Shown: positions 36,819 to 44,900 of the stretch, one piece after another | Numbering within the stretch: the first letter of the stretch is position 1 | Layout: every line of letters begins with the position of its first letter | Source: JABDGZ01 sp964487685 | Lineage (GTDB): Bacteria; Omnitrophota; Gorgyraeia; Zapsychrales; Fredricksoniimonadaceae | DNA length: 63,064 nucleotides | Direction of reading: 5' to 3' | Assembly (NCBI GenBank): GCA_964487685.1 | Contig: CAZASA010000003.1 | Location: forward strand, 1 to 63,064 | The notes under the pieces: model-generated | What the model was told of the DNA's origin: nothing | The model's input: the letters and a program-made list of their open reading frames with translations, nothing else | The model's database searches: none | Position numbers and translations under genes: made by a program

Positions 36819-37684
36819 TGGAAAATTTCGCCCAAGTCTCCGTCGTTATCCCTGCCTACAATGAAGAAAAGACCATTAAACCGCTGGTGGAACGGATCTT
36901 CAAGCTCTCCCGGGACCTTGAGGTCATTGTCGTCTCCGATGGTTCGACAGACAGCACGGCCCTCTTGGCTCATGAAGCAGGTGCGATCGTCCTCGAGCAT
37001 CCTTACAATATCGGTAACGGGGCTTCGATCAAAAGCGGGGCATTACGCGCCACCCGTGCATGGATCGTGTTCATGGATGCAGACCTTCAACATCAACCCG
37101 AAGACATTCCCCAACTTTTGGCCTTCCTGCCGCAGTATGATATGGTTGTAGGCGCCCGTACCAGTCAATGTTCAACGGCCCGGCACCGGAACATCGGCAA
37201 TATCATCCTCAACCGCTTTGCCGAAAATATAAGTGGCTATAAGATCAAAGACCTGACCTCAGGTTTTAGGGCAGTCAAGCGCAATATCTTTTTAAAATTC
37301 ATCCATCTTTATCCCTTGCGCTATTCGTATCCTTCGACCAGCACCCTGGCCTTTTTTTGTTCGGGGTATTTTGTTAAATATGTCGATCTGCCGACCATTG
37401 TCCGCCGCAGCCACGCTAGAGGCTCGATCGACCCCTGGCGGGATGGATTAAGGTTCTTGCATATCATCCTGCGCATTGTGATGACCTTTAGCCCGCAAAA
37501 AATATTTAACCCTATCGCAGGACTGCTTTTGTTGGGAGGTATCGGGTTTTCGGTCTATCAATTGATATTTACCGGGGCCATCCGGAGCACCGTCGTCATC
37601 CTGTTGATCTCATCCTTGGTTGTTTTCTTAAATGGGGTGCTGGCAGATCAATTGGCACGTCTACGCAGAGACTTGAATAAATGA
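36818..37684 (+). CDS. GT2 polyprenyl-phosphate glycosyltransferase with membrane tail
   Basis: 288 aa. SVVIPAYNEEKTIKPLVE, VSDGSTDSTALLA and the metal site FMDADLQHQPED mark the GT-A domain; DLTSGFRAVKR follows. Two transmembrane helices at the C-terminus (NPIAGLLLLGGIGFSVYQL and STVVILLISSLVVFLNGVL) place it at the membrane. Start overlaps the radical SAM stop by one base; the stop overlaps the next gene by four. It likely makes a polyprenyl-P-sugar for the GT-C protein that follows. Confidence 0.87.
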   Translation: MENFAQVSVVIPAYNEEKTIKPLVERIFKLSRDLEVIVVSDGSTDSTALLAHEAGAIVLEHPYNIGNGASIKSGALRATRAWIVFMDADLQHQPEDIPQLLAFLPQYDMVVGARTSQCSTARHRNIGNIILNRFAENISGYKIKDLTSGFRAVKRNIFLKFIHLYPLRYSYPSTSTLAFFCSGYFVKYVDLPTIVRRSHARGSIDPWRDGLRFLHIILRIVMTFSPQKIFNPIAGLLLLGGIGFSVYQLIFTGAIRSTVVILLISSLVVFLNGVLADQLARLRRDLNK

Positions 37685-39270
37685 GTTTTATACTTGTGAT
37701 CTTGGCCGCGGCGGCGGCACGTTTTTATCATCTTGCCGGGCATGGCCTGGGCGAATGCGATGCCTTGATCTACTCAAATAATTCAAAGCTATGGTTCTTT
37801 GACCATCATTTTGTCAATTATTGGGCAAAACCCGGCTACCATTTTTTAAGCTGCCTTACGATCGGCCTCCTGGGCTTTCATGACTACGATCTTTTATACC
37901 TGAACTCATTTCTCGACATCATCAATATCATTTTGCTTGTCCTGATCGGCTTTAAATTGGGCATGCGCCGGGTATTTGTTTTGTCTGCCGCTGTCATCTA
38001 CGCCTTTTTGCCTTTTATACTTCAGAATTGTGCCGACGGCTTGCCTCATTTGTCATCGACAACTTTTTTTCTGGGGGCATTCTATGTTTTCTTGATCTAC
38101 TATAATTCCCCTCGAAAACCCCAAGGGCTCCTTTTCTTGACCGGCGTTCTGATCGCTTTTGCCGGCAATGTACATCCCACTCTTTTAGTCGGCATGGCTT
38201 TCTTCGCGACGGTCTTGATCGTGATGGGCCTAAAAAAATCCGCGACCTTAAGCAGTCTGTTCATTTACGGTTCAGGGTGTCTCTGTGTTTTTATTGCCTT
38301 TGCTTTTCTGACGTCGGGAAGTCTTCTCGGACGGATTTTTCTCCATTACCAGCAATCGACCCAGGGGATGCAAGGCAATGTCCTTTCGAAATTAAGTTAC
38401 AGTTTCGCGGGACTACTATCAATAATTACTCTTCCCGTTGTCCTGCTTTTCTTAGGGGTATTTTGTTTTGCCTTGTTACGACCAGCTTCTTTCAAAACTC
38501 CTGGCAGCACCCGTCCGATCAACCTGTTTCTGCTGGGCGGGTATGTCCTTATTTTTTTATTGATCAATTGTTTTGTTGTCTTGGGCTGGCTATATCGCTT
38601 GTTGGTGCCGATCGTCCCCTTGATCATTGTTGGACTGGCGGCCTTGGCTGATCGTAGGACGGCTGATTTCCCTGAAGAATGGCGCGTGGCCCAAAAATTC
38701 CTTGGGCTCGCGATCATCATCGCAATTTTTAATATTTCCTGCCATTGGGATGTCATTGACAAAAGACCTGCCACTGTCTTTAGGCAGATGGCCGATGTTC
38801 TTGACCACCGGGTGGATGACCGCAACCGGTTATTGATATTGCCCAGCCATTTTTTTGCGCCGATGTATTATTTAGATGTTTATTTTGACAGGAATGATTT
38901 GTACCGGACCAAAGGGCCCTGGACACCGGAGATAAGTTTATTACAAACTTATCACATAAAATATATTGCGTTGTGTAAAAATCTGGCCGAGGATAAAAAT
39001 CCTTCGGATAAGGCGGAATTAGCGTTAATGTCCCAGTGGCTTGATCAGCGGAGAGCGAAATGTTTATTAAACAGCCCTCAGGTGAGCCTCTATGAGGTCC
39101 CGATCCATGACAACTGGGGCAACATCCCTGAAACAGCTGATGATCTTCCCTTTTTTGACCTGCAACGGGCTTCTAAAAACTGGCGGCTGCGGCACCCTTT
39201 TATTTCACCGGCTTCTGGTCCTCATGCCGGACACTCACCCAGTTCGAAGCTCAGCCATCAAGATAACTGA
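37681..39270 (+). CDS. GT-C type membrane glycosyltransferase
   Basis: 529 aa with about ten transmembrane segments and a soluble C-terminal region. Just after the first helix is HGLGECDALIYSNN, whose ECD resembles the acidic catalytic motif of ArnT/PMT-type enzymes. It ends the asnB-radical SAM-GT2-GT-C operon and overlaps the convergent ANTAR regulator gene by 36 bases. Acceptor not predictable. A similar GT2/GT-C pair occurs at 23543-26052. Confidence 0.72.
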   Translation: MSFILVILAAAAARFYHLAGHGLGECDALIYSNNSKLWFFDHHFVNYWAKPGYHFLSCLTIGLLGFHDYDLLYLNSFLDIINIILLVLIGFKLGMRRVFVLSAAVIYAFLPFILQNCADGLPHLSSTTFFLGAFYVFLIYYNSPRKPQGLLFLTGVLIAFAGNVHPTLLVGMAFFATVLIVMGLKKSATLSSLFIYGSGCLCVFIAFAFLTSGSLLGRIFLHYQQSTQGMQGNVLSKLSYSFAGLLSIITLPVVLLFLGVFCFALLRPASFKTPGSTRPINLFLLGGYVLIFLLINCFVVLGWLYRLLVPIVPLIIVGLAALADRRTADFPEEWRVAQKFLGLAIIIAIFNISCHWDVIDKRPATVFRQMADVLDHRVDDRNRLLILPSHFFAPMYYLDVYFDRNDLYRTKGPWTPEISLLQTYHIKYIALCKNLAEDKNPSDKAELALMSQWLDQRRAKCLLNSPQVSLYEVPIHDNWGNIPETADDLPFFDLQRASKNWRLRHPFISPASGPHAGHSPSSKLSHQDN

Positions 39271-40467
39271 TTCAGCAATGTCCTTCATCGACCGGCAGGT
39301 GTCCATGCTTTTTTTGTGGATCAATCGGAATGCGGCATCTTCGGAGAGATTGTTCATCTTCATCAGGATCCCCTTGGCCCGTTCCACAAGCTTGCGGGTT
39401 TCCAGGGCTTGCTTGGCTTCCACGGCTTGGTGCATCAACTTGGTATTCTCAACCGCGACCGCCGCCTGATTGGCGACGATCTGAAGGACGCCGACTTCCT
39501 GCTCTTCAAAATGGTGCGGCTGTTTGGTATACACGTTAATGACCCCGATGGCCTTGCCTTTGGCGATCATGGGCACCGCCACCATGGAAGTCAGGCCTTC
39601 TTTCAGGGCCAGGTCACGGTAAGCATATTTTTCATCTTTACTGACATCATAGACCATGGCCGGTTTTTTGGAGGTGATCACAGAACCGGTCAAACTGTTC
39701 TGTACCTTGATATTGGGTTTTAATTTATATTCCGAGCTTAACGATTGCGTGGCCTTGATCGAAAGCTCCAGGCCCTTATCATCCAGGAGCATGATGGAAC
39801 AAATTTTTGAATTTAGCATTTCAGCGGTGACCACCACGATCAAGTCCAGGATCTCTTCTAAATAATCCTCGCTCGTGATCGAACGGCTGACCTTGATCAA
39901 GGAATCGAATTGCAGGGCTTTCTTCTTTGTTTCCTCAAACAGCCTGGCATGTTCAATGATACCCCCGACCTGCTTGGCGATCATTTCGATCAAATTGACC
40001 GTCTCCGTCGAATAATCCTGCTGGCTTTTATGCTGGACATTAACGACCCCGATGGCCTTGCCTTTATAGATGACGGGTACTGACAAGAACGCTTCGTATC
40101 GGTCTTCAGGGAGCACATCGAAACTTTTAAAGCGCGGGTCGCGGTAGGCGCGGGCCTTGATAGCCACTGTCTTATTTTCCCGGGCCACCCAGCCGGTGAT
40201 CCCTTCCCCGGTCTTCAAGACCACATTGCCCAGTTCTTTTTTATGCGCGGTTTTGGACGCCATCAAAACCAAATTCTGTTTGCTCTCATCAAAAAGATAG
40301 ATAAAAACAGAGTCCGCGTCCGTCATTTCGGTGACGATCTTAACGATCAACTGCAGCGTCAGGTTCAAATCAAGCTCGGATGAGGCGATATCAACCACAT
40401 TGCGCAAGATCTGCAGCTCTTGGTTGGATGTCACACTTAGCTTTTTATTTTTGGTGCGTTCTGCCAT
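39235..40467 (-). CDS. GAF-GAF-ANTAR antiterminator-type regulator
   Basis: 410 aa. Two GAF domains (about residues 20-170: LDLNLTLQLIVKIVTEMTDA; about 195-345: DLIVVVTAEMLNSKICSIM) each end with the GVINVY/GVVNVQ strand. The C-terminal 55 residues (RKLVERAKGILMKMNNLSED, then AAFRLIHKKS) are an ANTAR RNA-binding domain. ANTAR proteins prevent termination by binding hairpins in leaders; NasR and the Geobacter nitrogen regulator GnfR are precedents. Ligand of the GAF domains unknown. Nearby leaders with candidate targets are at 32878-33372. A short ORF precedes it. Confidence 0.88.
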   Translation of the reverse strand: MAERTKNKKLSVTSNQELQILRNVVDIASSELDLNLTLQLIVKIVTEMTDADSVFIYLFDESKQNLVLMASKTAHKKELGNVVLKTGEGITGWVARENKTVAIKARAYRDPRFKSFDVLPEDRYEAFLSVPVIYKGKAIGVVNVQHKSQQDYSTETVNLIEMIAKQVGGIIEHARLFEETKKKALQFDSLIKVSRSITSEDYLEEILDLIVVVTAEMLNSKICSIMLLDDKGLELSIKATQSLSSEYKLKPNIKVQNSLTGSVITSKKPAMVYDVSKDEKYAYRDLALKEGLTSMVAVPMIAKGKAIGVINVYTKQPHHFEEQEVGVLQIVANQAAVAVENTKLMHQAVEAKQALETRKLVERAKGILMKMNNLSEDAAFRLIHKKSMDTCRSMKDIAESVILMAELRTG

Positions 40468-40474
40468 AAACTTA

Positions 40475-40540
40475 CTATTTCAAATGTTGCCAGATATGTG
40501 CCGTTACCTTAATGCTTCTATTAAACAAACGGCCTGCCAT
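40475..40540 (-). CDS. Possible 21-codon leader peptide before the ANTAR gene
   Basis: ATG preceded by AGGA with 6-7 base spacing encodes MAGRLFNRSIKVTAHIWQHL plus a final Lys and a TAG stop, ending 7 bases before the regulator start, whose own ribosome site is weak. Translational coupling is plausible. Too short to judge by composition. Confidence 0.35.
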   Translation of the reverse strand: MAGRLFNRSIKVTAHIWQHLK

Positions 40541-40572
40541 AGGATTTCCTAAATCGTTATTGTGATTTGAAT

Positions 40573-40601
40573 ACAATACCATAGCACTATCCTCTTGACA
40601 A
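40573..40601 (-). promoter_or_regulatory. Candidate promoter of the ANTAR regulator gene
   Basis: Minus strand: TTGTCA (40596-40601), 17-base spacer, TATTGT (40573-40578). Its -35 box lies on top of the -35 box of the divergent nuoJ promoter. Confidence 0.55.
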
Positions 40602-40622
40602 TATTACTTTTATTTCTATGAT
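40595..40622 (+). promoter_or_regulatory. Candidate promoter of nuoJKLMN
   Basis: TTGACA (40595-40600), 16-base spacer, TATGAT (40617-40622). The nuoJ ribosome site AGAGGA (40624-40629) and ATG (40635) follow so closely that transcription starting at the usual distance would cut into the ribosome site; the true start may be slightly shifted. Confidence 0.6.
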
Positions 40623-40634
40623 TAGAGGACACGT

Positions 40635-41156
40635 ATGTCTCATATTTTCTTCTATCTTTTCGCTTTAACCCTGGTCCTGGCAAGCCTCACTGTCGTGCTT
40701 GCCCGCAACCCCCTTTACAATGTCCTGGCCCTGGTCGTCGCTATTTTTGCGTTATCGTGTCTTTTTGTGCTTCTTGAGGCCTTTTTTGTTGGCATGGTCC
40801 TGCTGCTGGTTTATGCGGGTGCCGTACTTGTCTTCTTCCTTTTTGTGGTGATGTGCCTGAACCTTAATGCCATTAAACTCGACCAGGTTAAGCAAAGCCG
40901 TTTTCGCTTATGGGGCACGGTGGTCGGATTGATGTATGCCTCTTCTTTTTATTTAGCTGTCCGGAGTTTCATCCAGGCCCAAACAATGGAACCTTCTTCC
41001 ATCCGCGGGACCATCGAGATTATCGGCATGGTCCTTTTTACACAATACTTACTGCCTTTTGAACTGACTTCTCTATTATTATTGATCGCGATCTTCGGGA
41101 TCGTTTCCCTGGCGCAAGGGGCGTTGAGCACCGGCAAGGACTTAGAAACCTTATGA
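40635..41156 (+). CDS. nuoJ: NADH-quinone oxidoreductase subunit J
   Basis: 173 aa with five membrane helices. First gene of the membrane-arm half of complex I (J-K-L-M-N). LLEAFFVGMVLLLVYAGAVLVFFLFVVMCL carries the pi-bulge helix typical of NuoJ. It overlaps nuoK by four bases. The preceding genes nuoA-I are on the opposite strand 8 kb away. Confidence 0.94.
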   Translation: MSHIFFYLFALTLVLASLTVVLARNPLYNVLALVVAIFALSCLFVLLEAFFVGMVLLLVYAGAVLVFFLFVVMCLNLNAIKLDQVKQSRFRLWGTVVGLMYASSFYLAVRSFIQAQTMEPSSIRGTIEIIGMVLFTQYLLPFELTSLLLLIAIFGIVSLAQGALSTGKDLETL

Positions 41157-41455
41157 TCGCACTAGGCTATTATTTGAGTTTAAGCGGCATTATCTTTTCC
41201 ATTGGACTGGTAGGTGTCATGACCAGCCGCAGTGTACTCAAGGTGCTTTTGTCGCTGGAACTTTTGTTGGCCGCGTCCAACCTTTCCTTTGTGTCCTTTT
41301 CAAAATATAACGGCGATTACGCGGGACAGTTGATCGTCTTTTTCGTCATCCTCGTTGCCGCGGCAGAGGTTGCTATCGGGCTTGCCATCATTGTATTGAT
41401 GTACCGGCGTTTATCAACGATCCAGGCTGATGAATTAAGGACAATGAAATGGTAA
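41153..41455 (+). CDS. nuoK: NADH-quinone oxidoreductase subunit K
   Basis: 100 aa, three helices, the standard size. Contains the conserved Glu in VLLSLELLLAASNLSF and the second Glu in AAAEVAIGLAIIV, both part of the proton path. ATGA overlap with nuoJ and a seven-base overlap with nuoL. Confidence 0.95.
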   Translation: MIALGYYLSLSGIIFSIGLVGVMTSRSVLKVLLSLELLLAASNLSFVSFSKYNGDYAGQLIVFFVILVAAAEVAIGLAIIVLMYRRLSTIQADELRTMKW

Positions 41456-43308
41456 GCGCCCACTTGGTTTGGATAGCCTTTTTTGCGCCGCTCGTTGCCT
41501 GCGTTCTTATCACTCTTTTCTTCCTTAATAATAAAACTTACAGCTCGCTCATTGCCATCGCGGGCATCCTAAGTTCTTTTATTTGCAGCTGTTTGGTCTT
41601 TGCTCAAATATTCCACTCCAACCCTCCGGCCGAATTTCAGCAATCCTTGACCTGGATTAACATCGATGCCTTGACCATTAACTTCGGGTTTTTAATAAAC
41701 CCGCTGGCCATCATGATGTTATTGATCGTTACCGGGGTCGGCTCTGCTATTTTTATTTATTCACGCGGCTATATGGATGAGGATCCCTGTGCCCCCCGGT
41801 TCTTCGCGGAATTAAGCCTTTTTGCCTTCTCAATGATAGGCATTGTGCTTTCCAATAATTTTATTCAGCTATTCATATTTTGGGAGCTGGTCGGTTTAAG
41901 CTCCTATCTGTTGATCGGCTTCTGGTATGCCAAGCCTTCTGCCGCCGACGCGGGAGTCAAAGCCTTTTTGGTCAACCGTTTATCTGATTTTGGTTTTCTT
42001 TGCGGGATCATTTTATTGTGGAGCCTATCGGATATCGGCAATGGCCGTAGCTTCCTTTTCACTGACCTGACCAGCGTCATCCCTCATATTGATCCTCATT
42101 TACTGACGATAGTCGGTCTCTTGTTATTCTGCGGGGTCATCGGCAAATCTGCCCAGGTCCCTTTACATGTTTGGCTGATCGATGCCATGGAAGGCCCCAC
42201 CCCGGTCAGCGCCCTGATCCATGCCGCAACCATGGTGGCCGCCGGTATTTACCTGTTGGCCCGCTCCTTTTTTATTTTTGAACCCTCAGCCACGACCTTA
42301 AGTTTTATCGCGTACACCGGGGCCGTCACGGCCCTCATGGCGGCCATACTCGCCGTTGCTGAAGATGATATTAAAAGGATCCTGGCCTATTCAACGCTTA
42401 GCCAATTAGGTTTAATGGTCATGGCCTTAGGCTTGGGCGGCCCTATGCAGGGGATGTATCACCTGACCACGCATGCCTTTTTTAAAGCCCTGCTGTTCCT
42501 CGGCGCCGGCTCTGTGATCTATGCCCTTCACCATGAACAAAATATCTGGAAGATGCAAGGCCTCTTAAAGAAAATGCCCATCACCGGAATAACCTTTCTT
42601 ATCGGGACCCTGGCCCTTTGCGGCATTTTCCCGTTAAGCGGATTTTGGAGCAAGGATGCGATCCTGGCCCTTGCTTTTGAGAATAACACCGTGCTTTATC
42701 TGATCGCCGCTTTAGCCAGCGGATTGACCGCTTTTTATATGGGTCGTTTGTTTTGGGTAGTATTCTGGGGCACTCCGGCGGCCTTGCATCACGGCCCGGA
42801 AGCTCATGATATCCATGAATCCCCGTTGGTGATGACACTGCCCTTGGTCTTCCTGGCCATCCTTTCGGCCATCGGAGGATTTATCGGTATCCCTCAACTG
42901 ATTTTTCCTGCCCAAGCCTCTGAAGCATTGAACATGAAGGTCGCCATCATATCTTCAGCGATCGCTGTTCTAGGGCTTGTCTTTTCCTATGTTATTTACG
43001 GCAAGCGCACTTCAAACGATCCATTAGTAAAAATGCTTGGCGGCTTCCATGCTGTTTTGAGAAATAAATTTTATTTCGATATTGTTTACACCTGGTATGT
43101 GGATACGATCCAGCAAACCATGGCTGTTCTTTTAGCTAAATTTGAAAAAGAATTCATTGTCCGTTACTGTGTTGGCGGGCTGACCAACCTGGCCCGAAAT
43201 AGCGGCAAGACCTTCCGTTATTTACAAAACGGCCTGGTCCAGTTCTATGCCTTGATCTTTATCCTGGGAGCTATTTTGCTATTTCTTTTTTTGATGCGGG
43301 TGCATTAA
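41449..43308 (+). CDS. nuoL: NADH-quinone oxidoreductase subunit L
   Basis: 619 aa, antiporter-like proton pump subunit. FWELVGLSSYLLIGFW carries the key Glu; WLIDAMEGPTPVSALIHAATMVAAG and DIKRILAYSTLSQLG are family landmarks. The long lateral helix is expected in the last 100 residues. A REP palindrome lies between its stop and nuoM. Confidence 0.96.
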   Translation: MVSAHLVWIAFFAPLVACVLITLFFLNNKTYSSLIAIAGILSSFICSCLVFAQIFHSNPPAEFQQSLTWINIDALTINFGFLINPLAIMMLLIVTGVGSAIFIYSRGYMDEDPCAPRFFAELSLFAFSMIGIVLSNNFIQLFIFWELVGLSSYLLIGFWYAKPSAADAGVKAFLVNRLSDFGFLCGIILLWSLSDIGNGRSFLFTDLTSVIPHIDPHLLTIVGLLLFCGVIGKSAQVPLHVWLIDAMEGPTPVSALIHAATMVAAGIYLLARSFFIFEPSATTLSFIAYTGAVTALMAAILAVAEDDIKRILAYSTLSQLGLMVMALGLGGPMQGMYHLTTHAFFKALLFLGAGSVIYALHHEQNIWKMQGLLKKMPITGITFLIGTLALCGIFPLSGFWSKDAILALAFENNTVLYLIAALASGLTAFYMGRLFWVVFWGTPAALHHGPEAHDIHESPLVMTLPLVFLAILSAIGGFIGIPQLIFPAQASEALNMKVAIISSAIAVLGLVFSYVIYGKRTSNDPLVKMLGGFHAVLRNKFYFDIVYTWYVDTIQQTMAVLLAKFEKEFIVRYCVGGLTNLARNSGKTFRYLQNGLVQFYALIFILGAILLFLFLMRVH

Positions 43309-43314
43309 TTATAT

Positions 43315-43341
43315 GTCATTCCCGCGAAAGCGGGAATCCAT
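43315..43341. repeat. REP-like palindrome (CCCGCGAAAGCGGG family) between nuoL and nuoM
   Basis: Full copy of the palindrome also found at 5284, 47031 and 60681. It begins 6 bases after the nuoL stop, inside the operon. Confidence 0.88.
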
Positions 43342-43370
43342 AACAGAATTAATTCTCAAGTGGCTCATTT

Positions 43371-44846
43371 ATGATAACACCTAATCTTTCCTGGATCCTT
43401 TTACTGCCCTTGCTGGGATTAGGCCTTCTGTGCCTGGTGCCGGCGCATTCAACGGCCTTGATCCGTCGTATATCAAATTTTGCCGTGCTTCTTCCTTTTA
43501 TCCTCTCCATCTGGGTATACGCGGCTTACGACCATGCGGCCGGCGGCTTTCAATTTGTCCAGAATATTCCCTGGGTCGTGCCCTTTGGCATTTCCTATCA
43601 TCTGGGTGTTGACGGTATCAATTCATTGATGCTACTGCTCTTGGGGGCAGCTTCCATGTCAGCAGTCCTGGTATCCGCCTCTATTAAGGAACGCATTAAG
43701 GAATATTATATCCTTCTGTTGATCACGGTCATCGGCACCTACGGCGCATTTTTGTCCCTGGATATTTTCTTTTTCTATTTCTTTCATGAAGTGGCTGCTG
43801 TCCCGGTCTTTTTAATGATCGCGATATGGGGATCCGAGCGTCGTGAATTCGCGGCCATGAAACTGACCTTGTATCTGGTGGCCGGCGCCTCCATTGCCCT
43901 GATCGGACTATTGGCCCTGTATTCTGCCACCGGTCTTCAGACATTTGATTTAGTACAGATCCAACAGCAATTAGCCGCCCATCCCCTGCCGATCGACGTG
44001 CAAAACTGGATTTTCCCGTTGATCGTCCTTGGGTTTGGTATCACCCTTACCCTCTGGCCCTTTTATACCTGGGCACCGGTGGGTTATGCCGAAGCGCCCA
44101 CCGCCATCAGTATGCTGCATGCCGGTGTTCTCAAAAAAATGGGGGCTTACGCTATTATCCGTTTTGCCCTCCAGTTAATGCCGCAAGCAGCCCATGCCTG
44201 GATGCCTATCATTGCTGGCTTGGCCATTGTCAATATTGTTTACTGTGGTTTCATTGCGCTCACCCAGCGTGATCTAAAATATATTTTAGGATACTCCAGC
44301 TGCAGCCACATGGGATACATCTTGCTTGGATTAGCCTGCTTTAATACGATCGGGCTTAACGGTGTCGTGTACCTGATGTTTGCCCACGGCATCATGGCGG
44401 CCCTGGCATTCGCCCTCACAGGATTTGTTGTTGACCAGACCAAGACCCGGAATTTAGATGAATTAGGCGGACTTCTTAAATGCATGCCTTTTATCGGTGT
44501 GTGTTTTATGATGGCCGCCCTGGCCTCTGCCGGTGTTCCCGGATTTGCCAATTTTGTCGCCGAGATCCTGGTCCTTCTGGGCGCCTGGGACCAATACCGA
44601 TGGCTTACGGTCTTTGCCATCTTCGGGCTTGTGATCACCGCCATCTATTTGCTTAAAGCGATCCGTCTGGGGTTCCAAGGGCCGCTTGACCCTAAATTTG
44701 CCGTCCTGACAGATGCCCAAACACTTTCAGCCAAATTGCCTTATGCTTTATTGTTAGCTTTATTAATATTAGTCGGGTGCTTACCCGCTGTCATCTTGAC
44801 CCATATCGCCTCAAGTACGAAGACGATCGTAGAAAGTATCCAATAA
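43371..44846 (+). CDS. nuoM: NADH-quinone oxidoreductase subunit M
   Basis: 491 aa, antiporter-like subunit with about 14 helices. FFYFFHEVAAVPVFLMIAIWG holds the conserved Glu, and LTQRDLKYILGYSSCSHMGYI is the subunit M signature. WAPVGYAEAPTAISMLHAGVLKKMG marks the proton channel. Sits 62 bases after nuoL. Confidence 0.96.
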   Translation: MITPNLSWILLLPLLGLGLLCLVPAHSTALIRRISNFAVLLPFILSIWVYAAYDHAAGGFQFVQNIPWVVPFGISYHLGVDGINSLMLLLLGAASMSAVLVSASIKERIKEYYILLLITVIGTYGAFLSLDIFFFYFFHEVAAVPVFLMIAIWGSERREFAAMKLTLYLVAGASIALIGLLALYSATGLQTFDLVQIQQQLAAHPLPIDVQNWIFPLIVLGFGITLTLWPFYTWAPVGYAEAPTAISMLHAGVLKKMGAYAIIRFALQLMPQAAHAWMPIIAGLAIVNIVYCGFIALTQRDLKYILGYSSCSHMGYILLGLACFNTIGLNGVVYLMFAHGIMAALAFALTGFVVDQTKTRNLDELGGLLKCMPFIGVCFMMAALASAGVPGFANFVAEILVLLGAWDQYRWLTVFAIFGLVITAIYLLKAIRLGFQGPLDPKFAVLTDAQTLSAKLPYALLLALLILVGCLPAVILTHIASSTKTIVESIQ

Positions 44847-44850
44847 ATTC

Positions 44851-44873
44851 CCCCTCTTTTGTATAAAGAGGGG
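44851..44873. repeat. Palindrome CCCCTCTTT / AAAGAGGGG between nuoM and nuoN
   Basis: Nine-base perfect stem with a TGTAT loop, followed by TTAGGGGAGT. A REP-like hairpin inside the operon, of a different family from the one before nuoM. Confidence 0.7.
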
Positions 44874-44900
44874 TTAGGGGAGTTACAATAATTAAAGCTT

